A stretch of DNA of 59,135 nucleotides from Affinundibacterium flavidum (GTDB lineage Bacteria; Pseudomonadota; Gammaproteobacteria; Burkholderiales; Burkholderiaceae_D). Shown piece by piece: positions 17,208 to 26,517 of this stretch. The stretch lies in contig NZ_JACOGA010000014.1 in NCBI RefSeq assembly GCF_014284175.1, forward strand, positions 1-59,135, written 5' to 3'. Each line of letters starts with the position of its first letter. Within the stretch, counting starts at the first letter, position 1. The notes beneath the pieces were generated by a model that was given only the letters and a program-made list of their open reading frames with translations, made no database searches and had not been told where the DNA came from. The translations under genes were made by a program, and so were the position numbers.

Positions 17208-18218
17208 TCAATTGGAGGTGATTAGAAACCGTCGACTTCCAGGCTTAATGAGTGGATAGCGTTCCGTCAGATCAGGTTGATCGCAGAGCAGTGTCGTCAT
17301 ATCGATTGCATGACTATCCTTAGCGCGTTTCCAACTCACCTTGCCAGTTTCAAATAGTGCAGTAGTCGCATCGCCCATACGCTGCTGTATCTGTTGCTTG
17401 AGTAAGGATTCCAACTCAGTACGATTGGCAATGTCAGCACGTAGGTTGACCAGATCAGCGAAGGTGGCAGACATTTTTGTATCATCGACCAAATTCAGAG
17501 TGTTACCGCTGTCTTGTGGATACAAGCAACGCAATGCCAATTCTGCTGACTCTGAACCATCTGCAGGTGGAGGAGTATCTGTTTCCACGTAATGCCAAAA
17601 TTGCCGTTCTAATGCAATTAAGCGCGCAATTAACTCATCATCACGCTCGATACGATAAATCCGTATCTCCTGACCACAAATCAAAACGCAGACATCTGCC
17701 GCCGCTTTTCCTGTTACCGCTAGTTGGTGTTGGACTTGGCAGACTATGTATTCAGGGACGCCATCGCGCCATAGTCGTGCACCAAACTCGCCAGCAGTCT
17801 TACACTCAAGAATCTGGACGTCATGGGCACCCGTCACCTCACGGTCAATGTTTGCCAGCATCCATGATTTATCAGCGTCAGGATGCTGTAACACTGAATT
17901 GATTTTACGAACGCGATTGCCTGTGCGACGTGTGTAATGCGCTGCTACGATAGGCTCCAATAGGCTGCCCCAATACATGGGACTTGTCTCATCATTCGGA
18001 TCGACTTTGGGTAAGTTGCCATCTCGCCCAGTCTTGATTAGCCATAACTCCAATTGTGATTGATAAGGGTTAAGTCCAACGGCAGTACCTGCATCACTAC
18101 TACCAATTCCACGCTTACGAACTTCTAGCCATTCATCGCGACTCAATTCTCTGGTTCTAACTAGCCGTAATGCAGGGCGAGTCGATTTGGGTGTCTCTAC
18201 GTTTTGAACGATATGCAT
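17208..18218 (-). CDS. YqaJ-family viral recombinase / exonuclease
   Basis: A 336-residue lambda-exonuclease-fold nuclease predicted to resect double-stranded DNA ends for recombination. Motifs follow the family: LSRDEWLEVRKRGIGSSDAGTAVGLNPYQSQLELW (about residues 24-58), a GSLLEPIVAAHY helix with the conserved glutamate, then ANIDREVTGAHDVQILECKT with catalytic Asp, Glu and Lys (about 118-137), and VPEYIVCQVQHQLAVTG. The AAGGGG ribosome binding site precedes the ATG at 18218. It lies between DUF932 and Gp3-like genes in a module common on mobile elements. Confidence 0.85.
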   Translation of the reverse strand: MHIVQNVETPKSTRPALRLVRTRELSRDEWLEVRKRGIGSSDAGTAVGLNPYQSQLELWLIKTGRDGNLPKVDPNDETSPMYWGSLLEPIVAAHYTRRTGNRVRKINSVLQHPDADKSWMLANIDREVTGAHDVQILECKTAGEFGARLWRDGVPEYIVCQVQHQLAVTGKAAADVCVLICGQEIRIYRIERDDELIARLIALERQFWHYVETDTPPPADGSESAELALRCLYPQDSGNTLNLVDDTKMSATFADLVNLRADIANRTELESLLKQQIQQRMGDATTALFETGKVSWKRAKDSHAIDMTTLLCDQPDLTERYPLIKPGSRRFLITSN

Positions 18219-18242
18219 GTGCGTCCCCTTTGTTGGAAGAAA

Positions 18243-18275
18243 TAAAAAGCCCGGTGAGCGTTAACTCGACCGGGC
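18243..18275 (-). terminator. Hairpin with T-run between DUF932 and YqaJ genes
   Basis: Stem GCCCGGT (18249-18255) with ACCGGGC (18269-18275), extended by GAG/CTC. On the minus strand it is followed by TTTTTATTTC. It lies directly before the YqaJ ribosome binding site. Confidence 0.65.
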
Positions 18276-18360
18276 AGGTAAATGGCATTTTCAGTTTCTT
18301 GTGCCCATAATGCCGAAAGACACGAATTGTTATAGAACGACAGACCGATTGATTCAGCGA

Positions 18361-19320
18361 TTAAGCAATCATCAATAAAGCTTGATCTAAGGCTTTTTGC
18401 TTGAGTGATGCACCCTGACCAAACCATGCCGATTCCAAACGATGATCGACTGTTCGCGCACGCTTTTCGTGATCGACATATTCGGTGACAGAGTTGAGCA
18501 AACCAAATGCAGTGTCTTTCGATGAGGCGAGTTCAGCACCTTTGCCTCGACCGTCATATAACTCCTGCACTTTTTTCATCGCACGTTCGTTGGATAGCCC
18601 GGTGGCAGTCGTGCTTGGATCAGTGAATACACGTAAGAAATAATTCATGGCTTCATGGGATTTCACCTTACGTTCAGACAAGGTCTTCATTCGATACATA
18701 AACGCATCCCAAGAGGTGACAGAAATGCCGAGCTGACGCTTCACGGCTTGGGCATCAAAGTTGGTGTTGTGCGGTACCTTAACGGCGTTGCTGCTATTGT
18801 TGAGCGCCACAGCAAGTGTGTTGTTACAAACGACCCGAATGCTCGTAAATTGTGCGGTCGTCGCCAAACTGCCATCACATGCCGTGGCTAGTAAAAGATA
18901 GGCATTGACGACGTCATTGCCTTTGAGTGTAGCGGTCTGATTTGTCTTAGCCAATGCCCACACTTTACGTCCCGCTTTGAGCACACCAGCTGTTTCCAGT
19001 TCAAAACCTGATACCTCTGAGAGATCGCGATAGAATTCCAATATTTCGCGTGGCTGAACTACTTGATATTTGTTAGAGACCACCGACAATGCTGCTTTGG
19101 TATCGGAACGATAAAGAACTTTTTGTTCTGGGAAAGTCATAATCGCGCCAAGACTGCCAGCGCTTTCGGTCATGAAACGTACCGGTGACTCTTTAATGTC
19201 AAAAGCCATACCGGCTTGTTGCGCCCAAACTTCAATTGATTGTTTCTTGGGGAGTTGATTCCCTAGGCCATGCCAAGGAGTTTGGTTGGTGTATGCCATA
19301 GATTCTACGAGGTGTGCCAT
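18361..19320 (-). CDS. DUF932 (phage/plasmid-like TIGR03299) protein
   Basis: A 319-residue protein of a family found on phages, plasmids and integrative elements. The signature start is present (MAYTNQTPWHGLGNQL, residues about 9-24), as is the conserved core DVVNAYLLLATACDGSLATTAQFTSIRVVCNNTLAVALNN (split around residues 129-170). Function is unknown; regular linkage with recombination exonucleases suggests a role in element DNA processing. AAGGA lies seven bases before the ATG at 19320. It is the first gene of the minus-strand recombination module. Confidence 0.85.
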   Translation of the reverse strand: MAHLVESMAYTNQTPWHGLGNQLPKKQSIEVWAQQAGMAFDIKESPVRFMTESAGSLGAIMTFPEQKVLYRSDTKAALSVVSNKYQVVQPREILEFYRDLSEVSGFELETAGVLKAGRKVWALAKTNQTATLKGNDVVNAYLLLATACDGSLATTAQFTSIRVVCNNTLAVALNNSSNAVKVPHNTNFDAQAVKRQLGISVTSWDAFMYRMKTLSERKVKSHEAMNYFLRVFTDPSTTATGLSNERAMKKVQELYDGRGKGAELASSKDTAFGLLNSVTEYVDHEKRARTVDHRLESAWFGQGASLKQKALDQALLMIA

Positions 19321-19452
19321 TTGAAATCCTTTAAATTTAGACGTAAGAATGCCGCTGCCAATAGACTGCTTGACATTGCTTGCGATTGATTAGTGAAATG
19401 AATAGTGCGGAGGAGGGCGTGCGGAGAGAAGTTAGAAACAAGACGAAAACGA

Positions 19453-19818
19453 TTACTGGCTAAACGTGTATTTGCAGTCTAAGCATTGAAAGTTGTCGAG
19501 TATGCGATCATCAATGACGGCGCCTAATTTTGACCCAACTGAGCAACCTGTCGCACCACCTAATAGAGCACCCATGAGTGCTCCAGCAAAACCGCCGATG
19601 ACGATTCCGAAGGGGCCTGATACTAGGCCAACTGTGGCACCAAGTTCAGCACCGCCAATCAAGCTGGCACCACCGGCAACTGCACCAGCAATGGTGCCGA
19701 TAGTTCCACCAGTTCTTTTTCCGTAATTGAGTTTCTTGAGTCGTCGCGATTTGCAACAAGGACAGCTTATTGGTTCATTGTTGTTGTCGAACGAAGGTGA
19801 GTCGTTTGTGTTTTGCAT
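19453..19818 (-). CDS. Zinc-ribbon protein with glycine-rich membrane-like hairpin
   Basis: A 121-residue protein. CPCC at about residues 19-22 and CLDC near the C-terminus (FQCLDCKYTFSQ) could together form a zinc ribbon. Between them lies a long glycine/alanine-rich hydrophobic region with glycine-zipper spacing (GGTIGTIAGAVAGGASLIGG and following residues), likely a membrane-inserting hairpin. The ATG at 19818, with an AAGGA upstream, is preferred over the longer reading from 19959. Function unknown; small Gly-zipper proteins can be membrane-active, but no toxin or immunity partner is visible. Confidence 0.6.
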   Translation of the reverse strand: MQNTNDSPSFDNNNEPISCPCCKSRRLKKLNYGKRTGGTIGTIAGAVAGGASLIGGAELGATVGLVSGPFGIVIGGFAGALMGALLGGATGCSVGSKLGAVIDDRILDNFQCLDCKYTFSQ

Positions 19819-20561
19819 ATCAAATCCTTGGTGAATTTTTTGTGTAATTGGTTTGCGCTTGATGCAAACCAAGAACGGCAATTGAATTTCAATTGCCAAT
19901 CCAAAGTAGTGATATATGTTTGAAATAATTTTGAGTGGTGAGGTAGGGCGTAAGTGCAAAGAGAATTTATTCTCTTTGCACTATTGCTATTTGTTTGGTT
20001 TATTCATAAACCAACAGCATTTTAATTACCTAGCGAATAAAATAAAGACATTTGCCACGTACAATCAAAACACGTTTCTATATCTACATAGAGTTAATGC
20101 ATGCGTGCCTGTGCCGCTTTACGTGCTTCACAAACAAATTTGATAAGAAATGAGAAAGCCAACTTTACCCAATAAGATTGCACTTGCTATATAGGTAATA
20201 AATCAAAAAAAAGCTGACTGGCAGATACGGTAAGGAAATTGCAGAATTATGCTATTGCCAACATTTTATCACTTGAACACAATTTCTTAGTTGACCTGAT
20301 GATATTCGATACGTACCAAAGGTTTGCGGCACAGAATGCTAATACCACGCTATTCGGCGTTATTCAGCCGAAGTTCAATATGTGGGTTAAGATGCATTTC
20401 CTTTTATGCAGCAAATTGCATGTGTAAATAATAATAAATTTAAGCTGAGGCATTACCTGGGAGCAGGTTAAATTGACTTAATACTACTTATCACTTTATA
20501 CTGATTTTTTATGTGCGTCGTTTTGCATGCACTAAATTTTAATTCCCTTTCCTGCTGTGTC
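19819..20561. other. 743-base non-coding region between recombination module and secretion operon
   Basis: Contains a perfect 13-base hairpin, AGTGCAAAGAGAA (19953-19965) / TTCTCTTTGCACT (19970-19982), with a TTTA loop. A weak 62-codon frame at 20239-20427 has no coding character and is not called. The promoter of the secretion operon should lie toward the right end, but I could not identify a confident box. Confidence 0.5.
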
Positions 20562-20987
20562 ATGACTTTAACTTCAGAACAAAAAAAACAAGCACACGGT
20601 TTTACCTTGCTAGAATTATTGATCGTCATCGTCATTATCGGAATGTTGGCTGCGTACGTTGGTCCAAAGTACTTTTCACAGTTAGGGAAATCTGAAATTG
20701 CTGTCGCAAAAACACAGATCGAGGCCTTTGACAAAGCTTTAGATACCTTGCGCCTGGATGTTGGTCGTTTTCCGACCACTGAAGAGGGCCTCAATGCCAT
20801 GCTCGTCCAACCGAATGGCATGAATAAATGGAATGGCCCCTACCTAAAAAAACAGATCCCACTTGATCCTTGGGGAAATGCCTATGCTTATCGATCACCG
20901 GGCCAAAATAGAGATTTTGACATTCTCTCTTATGGAAAAGATGGCCAAGTAGGTGGCGAAGGTGAAGCTGCTGACATTACGAATTAA
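20562..20987 (+). CDS. gspG: Major pseudopilin GspG-like
   Basis: A 141-residue type II secretion major pseudopilin. The type III signal QAHGFTLLELLIVIVIIGML (cleaved after Gly, with Glu at +5) starts at about residue 11. The GspG-specific C-terminal block follows: RFPTTEEGLNAMLVQP, then GPYLKKQIPLDPWGNAYAYRSPG and DILSYGKDGQVGGEGEAADI with calcium-site aspartates. The ATG at 20562, close to the signal, is preferred to 20511. It is the first gene of the 11-gene operon. A prepilin peptidase is not in the operon, so the housekeeping PilD would be needed. Confidence 0.92.
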   Translation: MTLTSEQKKQAHGFTLLELLIVIVIIGMLAAYVGPKYFSQLGKSEIAVAKTQIEAFDKALDTLRLDVGRFPTTEEGLNAMLVQPNGMNKWNGPYLKKQIPLDPWGNAYAYRSPGQNRDFDILSYGKDGQVGGEGEAADITN

Positions 20988-21043
20988 TGACAAATCCAGC
21001 GGCCACATTGTGAATCATCTCCTTTTCAAGTTAGCCATTAACA

Positions 21044-22243
21044 ATGAAGTTTAGCGCTAGGGCAATTAACAGCCAGCATCAAGTCATTGAACTTTGCATC
21101 GATGCAGAAAATGAAGTGGATGCCCGTGCTCAAGTCGAGCGCGAGGGACATACCCTTTTACGTATTCACGCTGAACGTTTTTCTCTGGCATGGACAAGCG
21201 CCACAGGGCGAAATGTCCACAATCGTGAGCTGCTCAATGGCTTTAATACTGAATTACTGGCATTGCTACAAGCGGGATTATCATTAATTGAAGCGCTTGA
21301 AACCTTAATCGAAAAAGAAACGCATGCGCCGCGCCTGACCATGCTCACTAAATTGATTACGGCGATTCGTCATGGCAAGCGCTTCTCTGTTGCGCTTGCC
21401 GAGCAACCACACTATTTTCCGAAGCTATATATTGGGATTATCAAAGCCTCGGAAGAAACCAGTCATTTGCAAAATGCCTTAAGCCGTTATGCTGCTTATA
21501 CAGAACGTGGCGATACCTTGCGTCGCAAGATTATTAACGCCATCATTTATCCGGGTATCTTATTAGTGGTTGGGTCGGTGGTTGTTTTATTTCTGATGAC
21601 CTATGTGGTTCCCCGATTTTCAGAAGTCTACAAAGGTAGCGGACGGGCACTGCCCTGGTTATCCCAAGTCTTACTCAGCTGGGGTCAATTTTTTTCACAG
21701 AACACCAAGCTGATGCTCGTCACCGTATGTGCCTTACTGATCGCTTTACTTGTCTTATTCCTGCGCTCAGGCACCGCCCCGCTCGTCCAATTGATTCGAA
21801 AAATTCCGATGATTCAAGCCAAGCTCCATTTGATGGAACTCTCGCGCTTGTATCTCACTTTAGGCATGCTCTTAGAAGGCGGCATTGTCATCACTGAAGC
21901 ACTGAATATCATTGGAGAATCCTTGTCTGACTTCACTAGGCCCAAGCTGGCGCTGGCCTCGACTCTGATCTTGCAAGGTAATGCCATGTCAACCGCTTTC
22001 GATGCACATGGACTCACCACACCGGTTTCCTTACGACTTTTACGTACGGGAGAGAAGTCAGGACAACTGGGCACGATGCTGGTTGAAGCAGGGAAATATC
22101 ATGAATCTGAAATCACCATTTGGATGGAACGATTTAGCAAAGCCTTCGAACCCTGCCTGATGGCATTTATTGGCTTATTGGTGGGCACGATTGTGGTGTT
22201 GCTGTATATGCCGATTTTTGATCTGGCAGGTAGCATTCAATGA
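21044..22243 (+). CDS. gspF: Inner-membrane platform protein GspF-like
   Basis: A 399-residue polytopic platform protein of the GspF/PilC family that couples ATPase motion to pseudopilus assembly. The N-terminal adaptor domain (about 1-60) precedes two repeats of the GspF domain. Strong hydrophobic helices are at about residues 168-190 (IIYPGILLVVGSVVVLFLMTYV), 221-241 and 370-392 (LMAFIGLLVGTIVVLLYMPI). The conserved LLQAGLSLIEALETL and RTGEKSGQLGTMLVEAGKYHE motifs mark the two repeats. Its stop overlaps the gspE start (ATGA), so translation is coupled. Confidence 0.92.
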   Translation: MKFSARAINSQHQVIELCIDAENEVDARAQVEREGHTLLRIHAERFSLAWTSATGRNVHNRELLNGFNTELLALLQAGLSLIEALETLIEKETHAPRLTMLTKLITAIRHGKRFSVALAEQPHYFPKLYIGIIKASEETSHLQNALSRYAAYTERGDTLRRKIINAIIYPGILLVVGSVVVLFLMTYVVPRFSEVYKGSGRALPWLSQVLLSWGQFFSQNTKLMLVTVCALLIALLVLFLRSGTAPLVQLIRKIPMIQAKLHLMELSRLYLTLGMLLEGGIVITEALNIIGESLSDFTRPKLALASTLILQGNAMSTAFDAHGLTTPVSLRLLRTGEKSGQLGTMLVEAGKYHESEITIWMERFSKAFEPCLMAFIGLLVGTIVVLLYMPIFDLAGSIQ

Positions 22244-23922
22244 TGACGGTGACTAAACTCATGCCAGCCTTAACGGAAGAAGACATTCGCCTCGCGCGCA
22301 AACAAGTCGCCCAGACGCGTATTCCCTTCACCGAAGTACTAGCTGAAAGCACAGGCCACGATCAACGCGAATTAGCACCTGCTGTGGCCACAATTGCGCA
22401 TCTTCGCTATTTGAGTATGAGCGACATTGAGCAGTTGCAACCTGCCTTTGACGTACTCAATTTAGAACAACTCATACAACGACAAGTCTTGCTATTGCGC
22501 GATGAAGGCGGTCATCTGTTAGCGGCACTGCCTGATCCCTTCAATTCAGATGTGATCGATGGCTTGCGCGCCAAAATTTTAGAGCCCGTGACGCTGTGCT
22601 TTGCGCTGCATTCTGACATCATGGCGTATATTTCACGTCAGGAAGCCAAGGCACGTACGGTCGAGCAGATTGTGCAACAACACGGTAGCGTAAAAAAAGA
22701 GGTGGTGATTGACCTCTCTTACGCAGCGATCACCAATGAAAATAATGCGGCAGTTAAATTCGTTAATTCCACCTTATACGATGCTTTAAAAAGCAGCGCC
22801 TCCGATATCCATATTGAAACGACCGGCACTGGTCTGAATGTCAAATATCGCATTGACGGTGTGCTGGATCAAATCACTGCGATGGAAGGGACTGACTTAG
22901 CGGAACAAGTTATTTCACGCATCAAAGTACTGGCCGAATTGGATATTGCAGAACGACGCATCCCGCAGGATGGCAGTCTGAGTGTGATGATGAATGACAG
23001 AGAAATTGATTTGCGCATTTCTGTGATGCCCAGCATTCATGGCGAAGACATTGTGATTCGTATCCTGGATAAACGTGCCATGATCGCGGCGCATGGCGCG
23101 CTAAATTTGCCATCACTGGGATTTAGTGAAAGATCGCTTGAACAGATTCGGCAGCTCGCCAGCCAGGCCTATGGGATGTTATTGGTCACTGGCCCCACCG
23201 GTTCAGGAAAAACTACCACTTTGTACGCGGCGCTGACAGAAATTCATACCGGTAAAGAAAAGATCATCACGATTGAAGATCCAGTGGAGTACCAACTGCC
23301 CGGCATCTTACAAATTCCCGTGAATGAAAGAAAAGGCCTGACCTTTGCTAAAGGCTTACGGTCGATTTTGCGGCATGACCCCGACATCATCATGGTGGGT
23401 GAGATACGCGATAAAGATACGGCTGAAATTGCGGTGCAATCTGCCTTAACCGGTCATTTAGTCTTTACCACGGTACACGCGAATAGTGTGTTTGATGTAT
23501 TTGGTCGTTTTACCCATATGGGCATTGATCTGTATGCGTTTGTCTCTTCCTTAAATGGGATTGTGGCACAACGACTGATACGTAAAAATTGCACCCACTG
23601 CGCAAAACCTTATACACCTACTACACAAGAAATTCGACTCGCTGCACTCACGCCAGATCAGGTACCGGAATTTAAATTTATGAAGGGCGAAGGCTGTGGA
23701 GATTGCCGGGGGACGGGCTTTAAAGGGCGTAAAGCTATCGCCGAAATCTTGATCCTGAATGACGAAATTCGCGAACTGATTATTAATCGAAGTTCGATAC
23801 GCCACATTAAGGATGCTGCCGCACACCATGGTACGCTCTCGCTGAGAGATACGGCACTGTCCTTGGTCATGCAAGGCGAAACCACTCTAGAGGAAATTCG
23901 TAAGGTGATTTTGCATGTTTAA
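22240..23922 (+). CDS. gspE: Secretion ATPase GspE/PilB-like
   Basis: A 560-residue cytoplasmic hexameric ATPase powering pseudopilus assembly. An N-terminal MshEN/N1E-like domain (about 1-140) precedes the catalytic domain. Walker A GPTGSGKTTT is at about residues 318-327, followed by the Asp box ITIEDPVEYQ, Walker B DIIMVGEIRD and the His box LTGHLVFTTVHAN. The zinc-binding tetracysteine CTHC...CGDC is at about 451-454 and 485-488, as in GspE. Overlaps gspF by four bases and the next gene by eight. Assigned to the type II rather than type IV pilus branch by gene company. Confidence 0.93.
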   Translation: MMTVTKLMPALTEEDIRLARKQVAQTRIPFTEVLAESTGHDQRELAPAVATIAHLRYLSMSDIEQLQPAFDVLNLEQLIQRQVLLLRDEGGHLLAALPDPFNSDVIDGLRAKILEPVTLCFALHSDIMAYISRQEAKARTVEQIVQQHGSVKKEVVIDLSYAAITNENNAAVKFVNSTLYDALKSSASDIHIETTGTGLNVKYRIDGVLDQITAMEGTDLAEQVISRIKVLAELDIAERRIPQDGSLSVMMNDREIDLRISVMPSIHGEDIVIRILDKRAMIAAHGALNLPSLGFSERSLEQIRQLASQAYGMLLVTGPTGSGKTTTLYAALTEIHTGKEKIITIEDPVEYQLPGILQIPVNERKGLTFAKGLRSILRHDPDIIMVGEIRDKDTAEIAVQSALTGHLVFTTVHANSVFDVFGRFTHMGIDLYAFVSSLNGIVAQRLIRKNCTHCAKPYTPTTQEIRLAALTPDQVPEFKFMKGEGCGDCRGTGFKGRKAIAEILILNDEIRELIINRSSIRHIKDAAAHHGTLSLRDTALSLVMQGETTLEEIRKVILHV

Positions 23923-24784
23923 TGGAGGTTTAAAAAATCAGTTGAATGCCATTAGTCGTTTGTTTTGGCCAAGCTCCGTCACGATCACACTGACGGGTTC
24001 CACCATCACCGCACAACAACACGCCAAGTCGTCCAAGTCGCACGTTGCCGTTCACTACTTTACCCATCACGCAGGTGCACAGAGTGAGCTATTTTATGCA
24101 GAAGTCGATGCGTTTTTACAGCAATTGTTTTCCCAACCGTCTTGGCAAAAGCGGGGTACCAGCATCGTACTTGGTGCTGATCTGGTACGCTATTTTTTAG
24201 TTCAACCATTTAGTAATGCGCGTCATCTGCAGGATAGTATCGATGCCGCGACGCACCGGTTTCAACAACTATATGGTAAAGATGATCTAAAAGAATGGGA
24301 TATTCAGGGACATTGGTCGATCGATCAACGCTTCTTGGCCTGTGCCGTACCAAAGAAGCTGCTACAACAACTCCAACAGTGTGCGCAACATTCTTCATTT
24401 CAAATTGATGCGATAACGCCGCAATTCGTTTTTGCCTGGAATTGCCTGCACCACCATTTAAGCGCGCGACAATGGTTATTGCTCAATGAAGGAACACATT
24501 TGGTTTTGGGGATGTTAGATCACACTGGATTGGTGTCAGTCAGAGTCATCGCCAGACAAGTACAAACGAACACCCCCACTGAAAACCTAACCGAAATCCT
24601 GAAAAGAGAGGCACTCAGTTTTGACTTGCCCTTGCCTGAAACGGTAGTACTTTGTGGTGCCATGGAAGCGCAATGGATTGATTGCAAACAACCAGCGATT
24701 ATCCAATCTGGCAAGCTGAAGAAAAAAAATATTAAAGGCAGGGATATCTGTACAACACCCATTCTTACGGAGCAAAGTGTATGA
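23915..24784 (+). CDS. Probable GspL/PilM-type actin-fold assembly protein (diverged)
   Basis: A 289-residue cytoplasmic protein lying where GspL or PilM occurs in related operons, between the ATPase and PilN/PilO-like genes. The layout is consistent with a shortened actin-like fold: an early VTITLTGSTITAQ strand pair, TSIVLGADLVRYFLVQP (about 82-98), CAVPKKLLQQL (about 148-158) and a WLLLNEGTHLVLGML strand pair (about 188-202). No transmembrane helix is present, so it is closer to PilM than to full-length GspL. Sequence similarity is weak; the call relies on position and fold pattern. Confidence 0.55.
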   Translation: MFNGGLKNQLNAISRLFWPSSVTITLTGSTITAQQHAKSSKSHVAVHYFTHHAGAQSELFYAEVDAFLQQLFSQPSWQKRGTSIVLGADLVRYFLVQPFSNARHLQDSIDAATHRFQQLYGKDDLKEWDIQGHWSIDQRFLACAVPKKLLQQLQQCAQHSSFQIDAITPQFVFAWNCLHHHLSARQWLLLNEGTHLVLGMLDHTGLVSVRVIARQVQTNTPTENLTEILKREALSFDLPLPETVVLCGAMEAQWIDCKQPAIIQSGKLKKKNIKGRDICTTPILTEQSV

Positions 24785-25344
24785 AGCAGCGCGCGCAACA
24801 GGCGATGTTGATTGATTTTACGCCCAACTCTGCGATCCATGTCATTCGCAAAATCGATGTCATGACTTGGCTCTTCTTAGTCGGTAGCTTGTTCGTCTGC
24901 GGTTTATTAATTGTTAAATTGGTGCACATGCAGAAACTCTTAAATAGTAACGCTGCAAAAATACAAGTGCTGGAGCAAAAACAAAAAGCGACTAGCAATC
25001 AAAAAGTACTGCCACCAGTCGCCGTCATGTCAACAGACGAACAGAAAACATTAAGTACTATCATCACGGAGCTGAATACGCCATGGACCGATTTTTTTGA
25101 TGCGCTTGAAACGGGCACCTCAGGAATCCACGTCCTCTCTATCGATCCCAATACTCAAAAGAACCTGATCCGGATTCAGGCAGAAAGTAAAACTACCGAA
25201 CAAATGCTCGATTACCTGGGCAGTTTAAACAAATCCACACTCTTTAAAAATCCCGTGCTAAGTAAGTATGAGGTCAATGAATTAGATCCGAATAAGCCAA
25301 CACGCTTTTCTTTTGAAGTGACCTGGGTGGGGACGTCTAAATGA
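24781..25344 (+). CDS. PilN-like bitopic inner-membrane protein
   Basis: A 187-residue protein with one transmembrane helix (about residues 27-47, VMTWLFLVGSLFVCGLLIVKL) after a 26-residue cytoplasmic start containing MLIDFTPNSA, close to the PilM-binding N-terminal motif INLLP of PilN. A coiled segment (about 48-75) leads to a periplasmic ferredoxin-like domain ending in RFSFEVTWV, a typical PilN ending. It overlaps both neighbours by four bases. The gene plays the part of GspL's membrane and periplasmic section. Confidence 0.65.
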   Translation: MKQRAQQAMLIDFTPNSAIHVIRKIDVMTWLFLVGSLFVCGLLIVKLVHMQKLLNSNAAKIQVLEQKQKATSNQKVLPPVAVMSTDEQKTLSTIITELNTPWTDFFDALETGTSGIHVLSIDPNTQKNLIRIQAESKTTEQMLDYLGSLNKSTLFKNPVLSKYEVNELDPNKPTRFSFEVTWVGTSK

Positions 25345-25916
25345 TGACCTCTATCTCTTTATTCAAGTTAATGCAAGGCATACGTCGTATCAACCCAGTG
25401 ATACTCGCGGGGCTATCCTTACTCGTCGTTATACTCATTATTTATCTGGTTTTTGCTCGTCAATTTAACGAGCGCCAACAAGCACAACTATCCACTATTG
25501 CGCGATTAAGCAATCCAATTTCTGTACCGACTTCGGCGAAATCAAGCATTTCAGACACGGATCAAAAGCGTTTTTTTTATGAAGGTCTGGGTTACGTATC
25601 GCACCTGGAAGAACCGCTGAAAATTTTACAATCCATAGGGCGTGATACAGGTATCTCGCTTTCCCAAAGTAGTTTTCGCTATCGCTCTATTCCCGCAACG
25701 AACCTTATTGCCTACGATATTACGTTTCCGGTCAAAGGAACTTATTTAGCAATTCGTCAATTTTGTGAACAATTTTTAGCAGCAGTCCCTTTTGCGTCCT
25801 TAGTTGAAATCAATCTCAAACGCGACAGCATCCAATCACCGCAACTCGATGCAAAATTGAAATTCACCTTATATCTCAATACGCATGCGGTTGCGAAATC
25901 ACGCCAAGGCGATTGA
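25341..25916 (+). CDS. PilO/GspM-like inner-membrane protein
   Basis: A 191-residue protein with one transmembrane helix at about residues 18-38 (INPVILAGLSLLVVILIIYLVF), a short coiled part, and a periplasmic alpha/beta domain (about 80-180) with LKILQSIGRDTGISLSQSSF and a final LKFTLYLNTH strand as in PilO/GspM. It would pair with the preceding PilN-like protein to form the inner-membrane assembly platform. Start and stop overlap the neighbours by four bases (ATGA-type coupling). Confidence 0.65.
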   Translation: MMTSISLFKLMQGIRRINPVILAGLSLLVVILIIYLVFARQFNERQQAQLSTIARLSNPISVPTSAKSSISDTDQKRFFYEGLGYVSHLEEPLKILQSIGRDTGISLSQSSFRYRSIPATNLIAYDITFPVKGTYLAIRQFCEQFLAAVPFASLVEINLKRDSIQSPQLDAKLKFTLYLNTHAVAKSRQGD

Positions 25917-26491
25917 CGATGACACTACGCCTAAAAATATTATTAGCGATCACGGCCATCACTGCTTGGTTCGCATTCGTCACCGAAAATCCTTCGGCTA
26001 TTGCCACACCCAGTTTTCCCGATAAAGTGGCCAATAAAGTGATCAATACAAGCGACATCAAAATGTCGAACGACGAGACTTCTGCAAAAAAGACAGACCA
26101 GATCAACGGATCAATGGCACTGCCCCACCTCATTCCACGCAGTCAATTGATAGCGAGCCAAACAAATAAAGAGACCATAGTCGACTTGTTTAAAGCCGCC
26201 AACTGGATTCCAGCACCGCCACCAGTCTCGCCAGTTGTCATTACCATTGCACCGCCACAGGCCGTCGCTCCACCATTGGACTTCCGGTTTATTGGAAAAG
26301 CGATTATTGATGGCCAATTGAACATTTTTTTAGCGCGTCAAGAAAAAACACTAGTTGTTAAAGAAGGTCAATCCATTGATGCCAATTACAAAGTCGGGAA
26401 AATTCAACCACCAACGATGGAGTTAATTTACCTGCCTTTGAATGAAATTCAAACGCTCATTATAGGCAACGCAATTGGCACACACAATTAG
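25913..26491 (+). CDS. GspC/PilP-like periplasmic connector protein
   Basis: A 192-residue protein with an N-terminal signal anchor (residues 5-22, LKILLAITAITAWFAFVT), a proline-rich linker (about 100-122, APPPVSPVV and PPQAVAPPLD) and a C-terminal beta domain beginning LDFRFIGKAIIDGQLNIFLARQEKTLVVKEGQSI. This is the HR-domain pattern of GspC/PilP proteins that touch the secretin's N0 domain. Database entries for such genes are sometimes called secretion system X proteins. Next in the operon is the secretin, its expected partner. Confidence 0.7.
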   Translation: MTMTLRLKILLAITAITAWFAFVTENPSAIATPSFPDKVANKVINTSDIKMSNDETSAKKTDQINGSMALPHLIPRSQLIASQTNKETIVDLFKAANWIPAPPPVSPVVITIAPPQAVAPPLDFRFIGKAIIDGQLNIFLARQEKTLVVKEGQSIDANYKVGKIQPPTMELIYLPLNEIQTLIIGNAIGTHN

Positions 26492-26517
26492 CAACACAAA
26501 TTAATCACGGTATTTTC

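Noticed and set aside
20239..20427. 62-codon frame upstream of the secretion operon
   Set aside because: No ribosome binding site and no coding-like composition.
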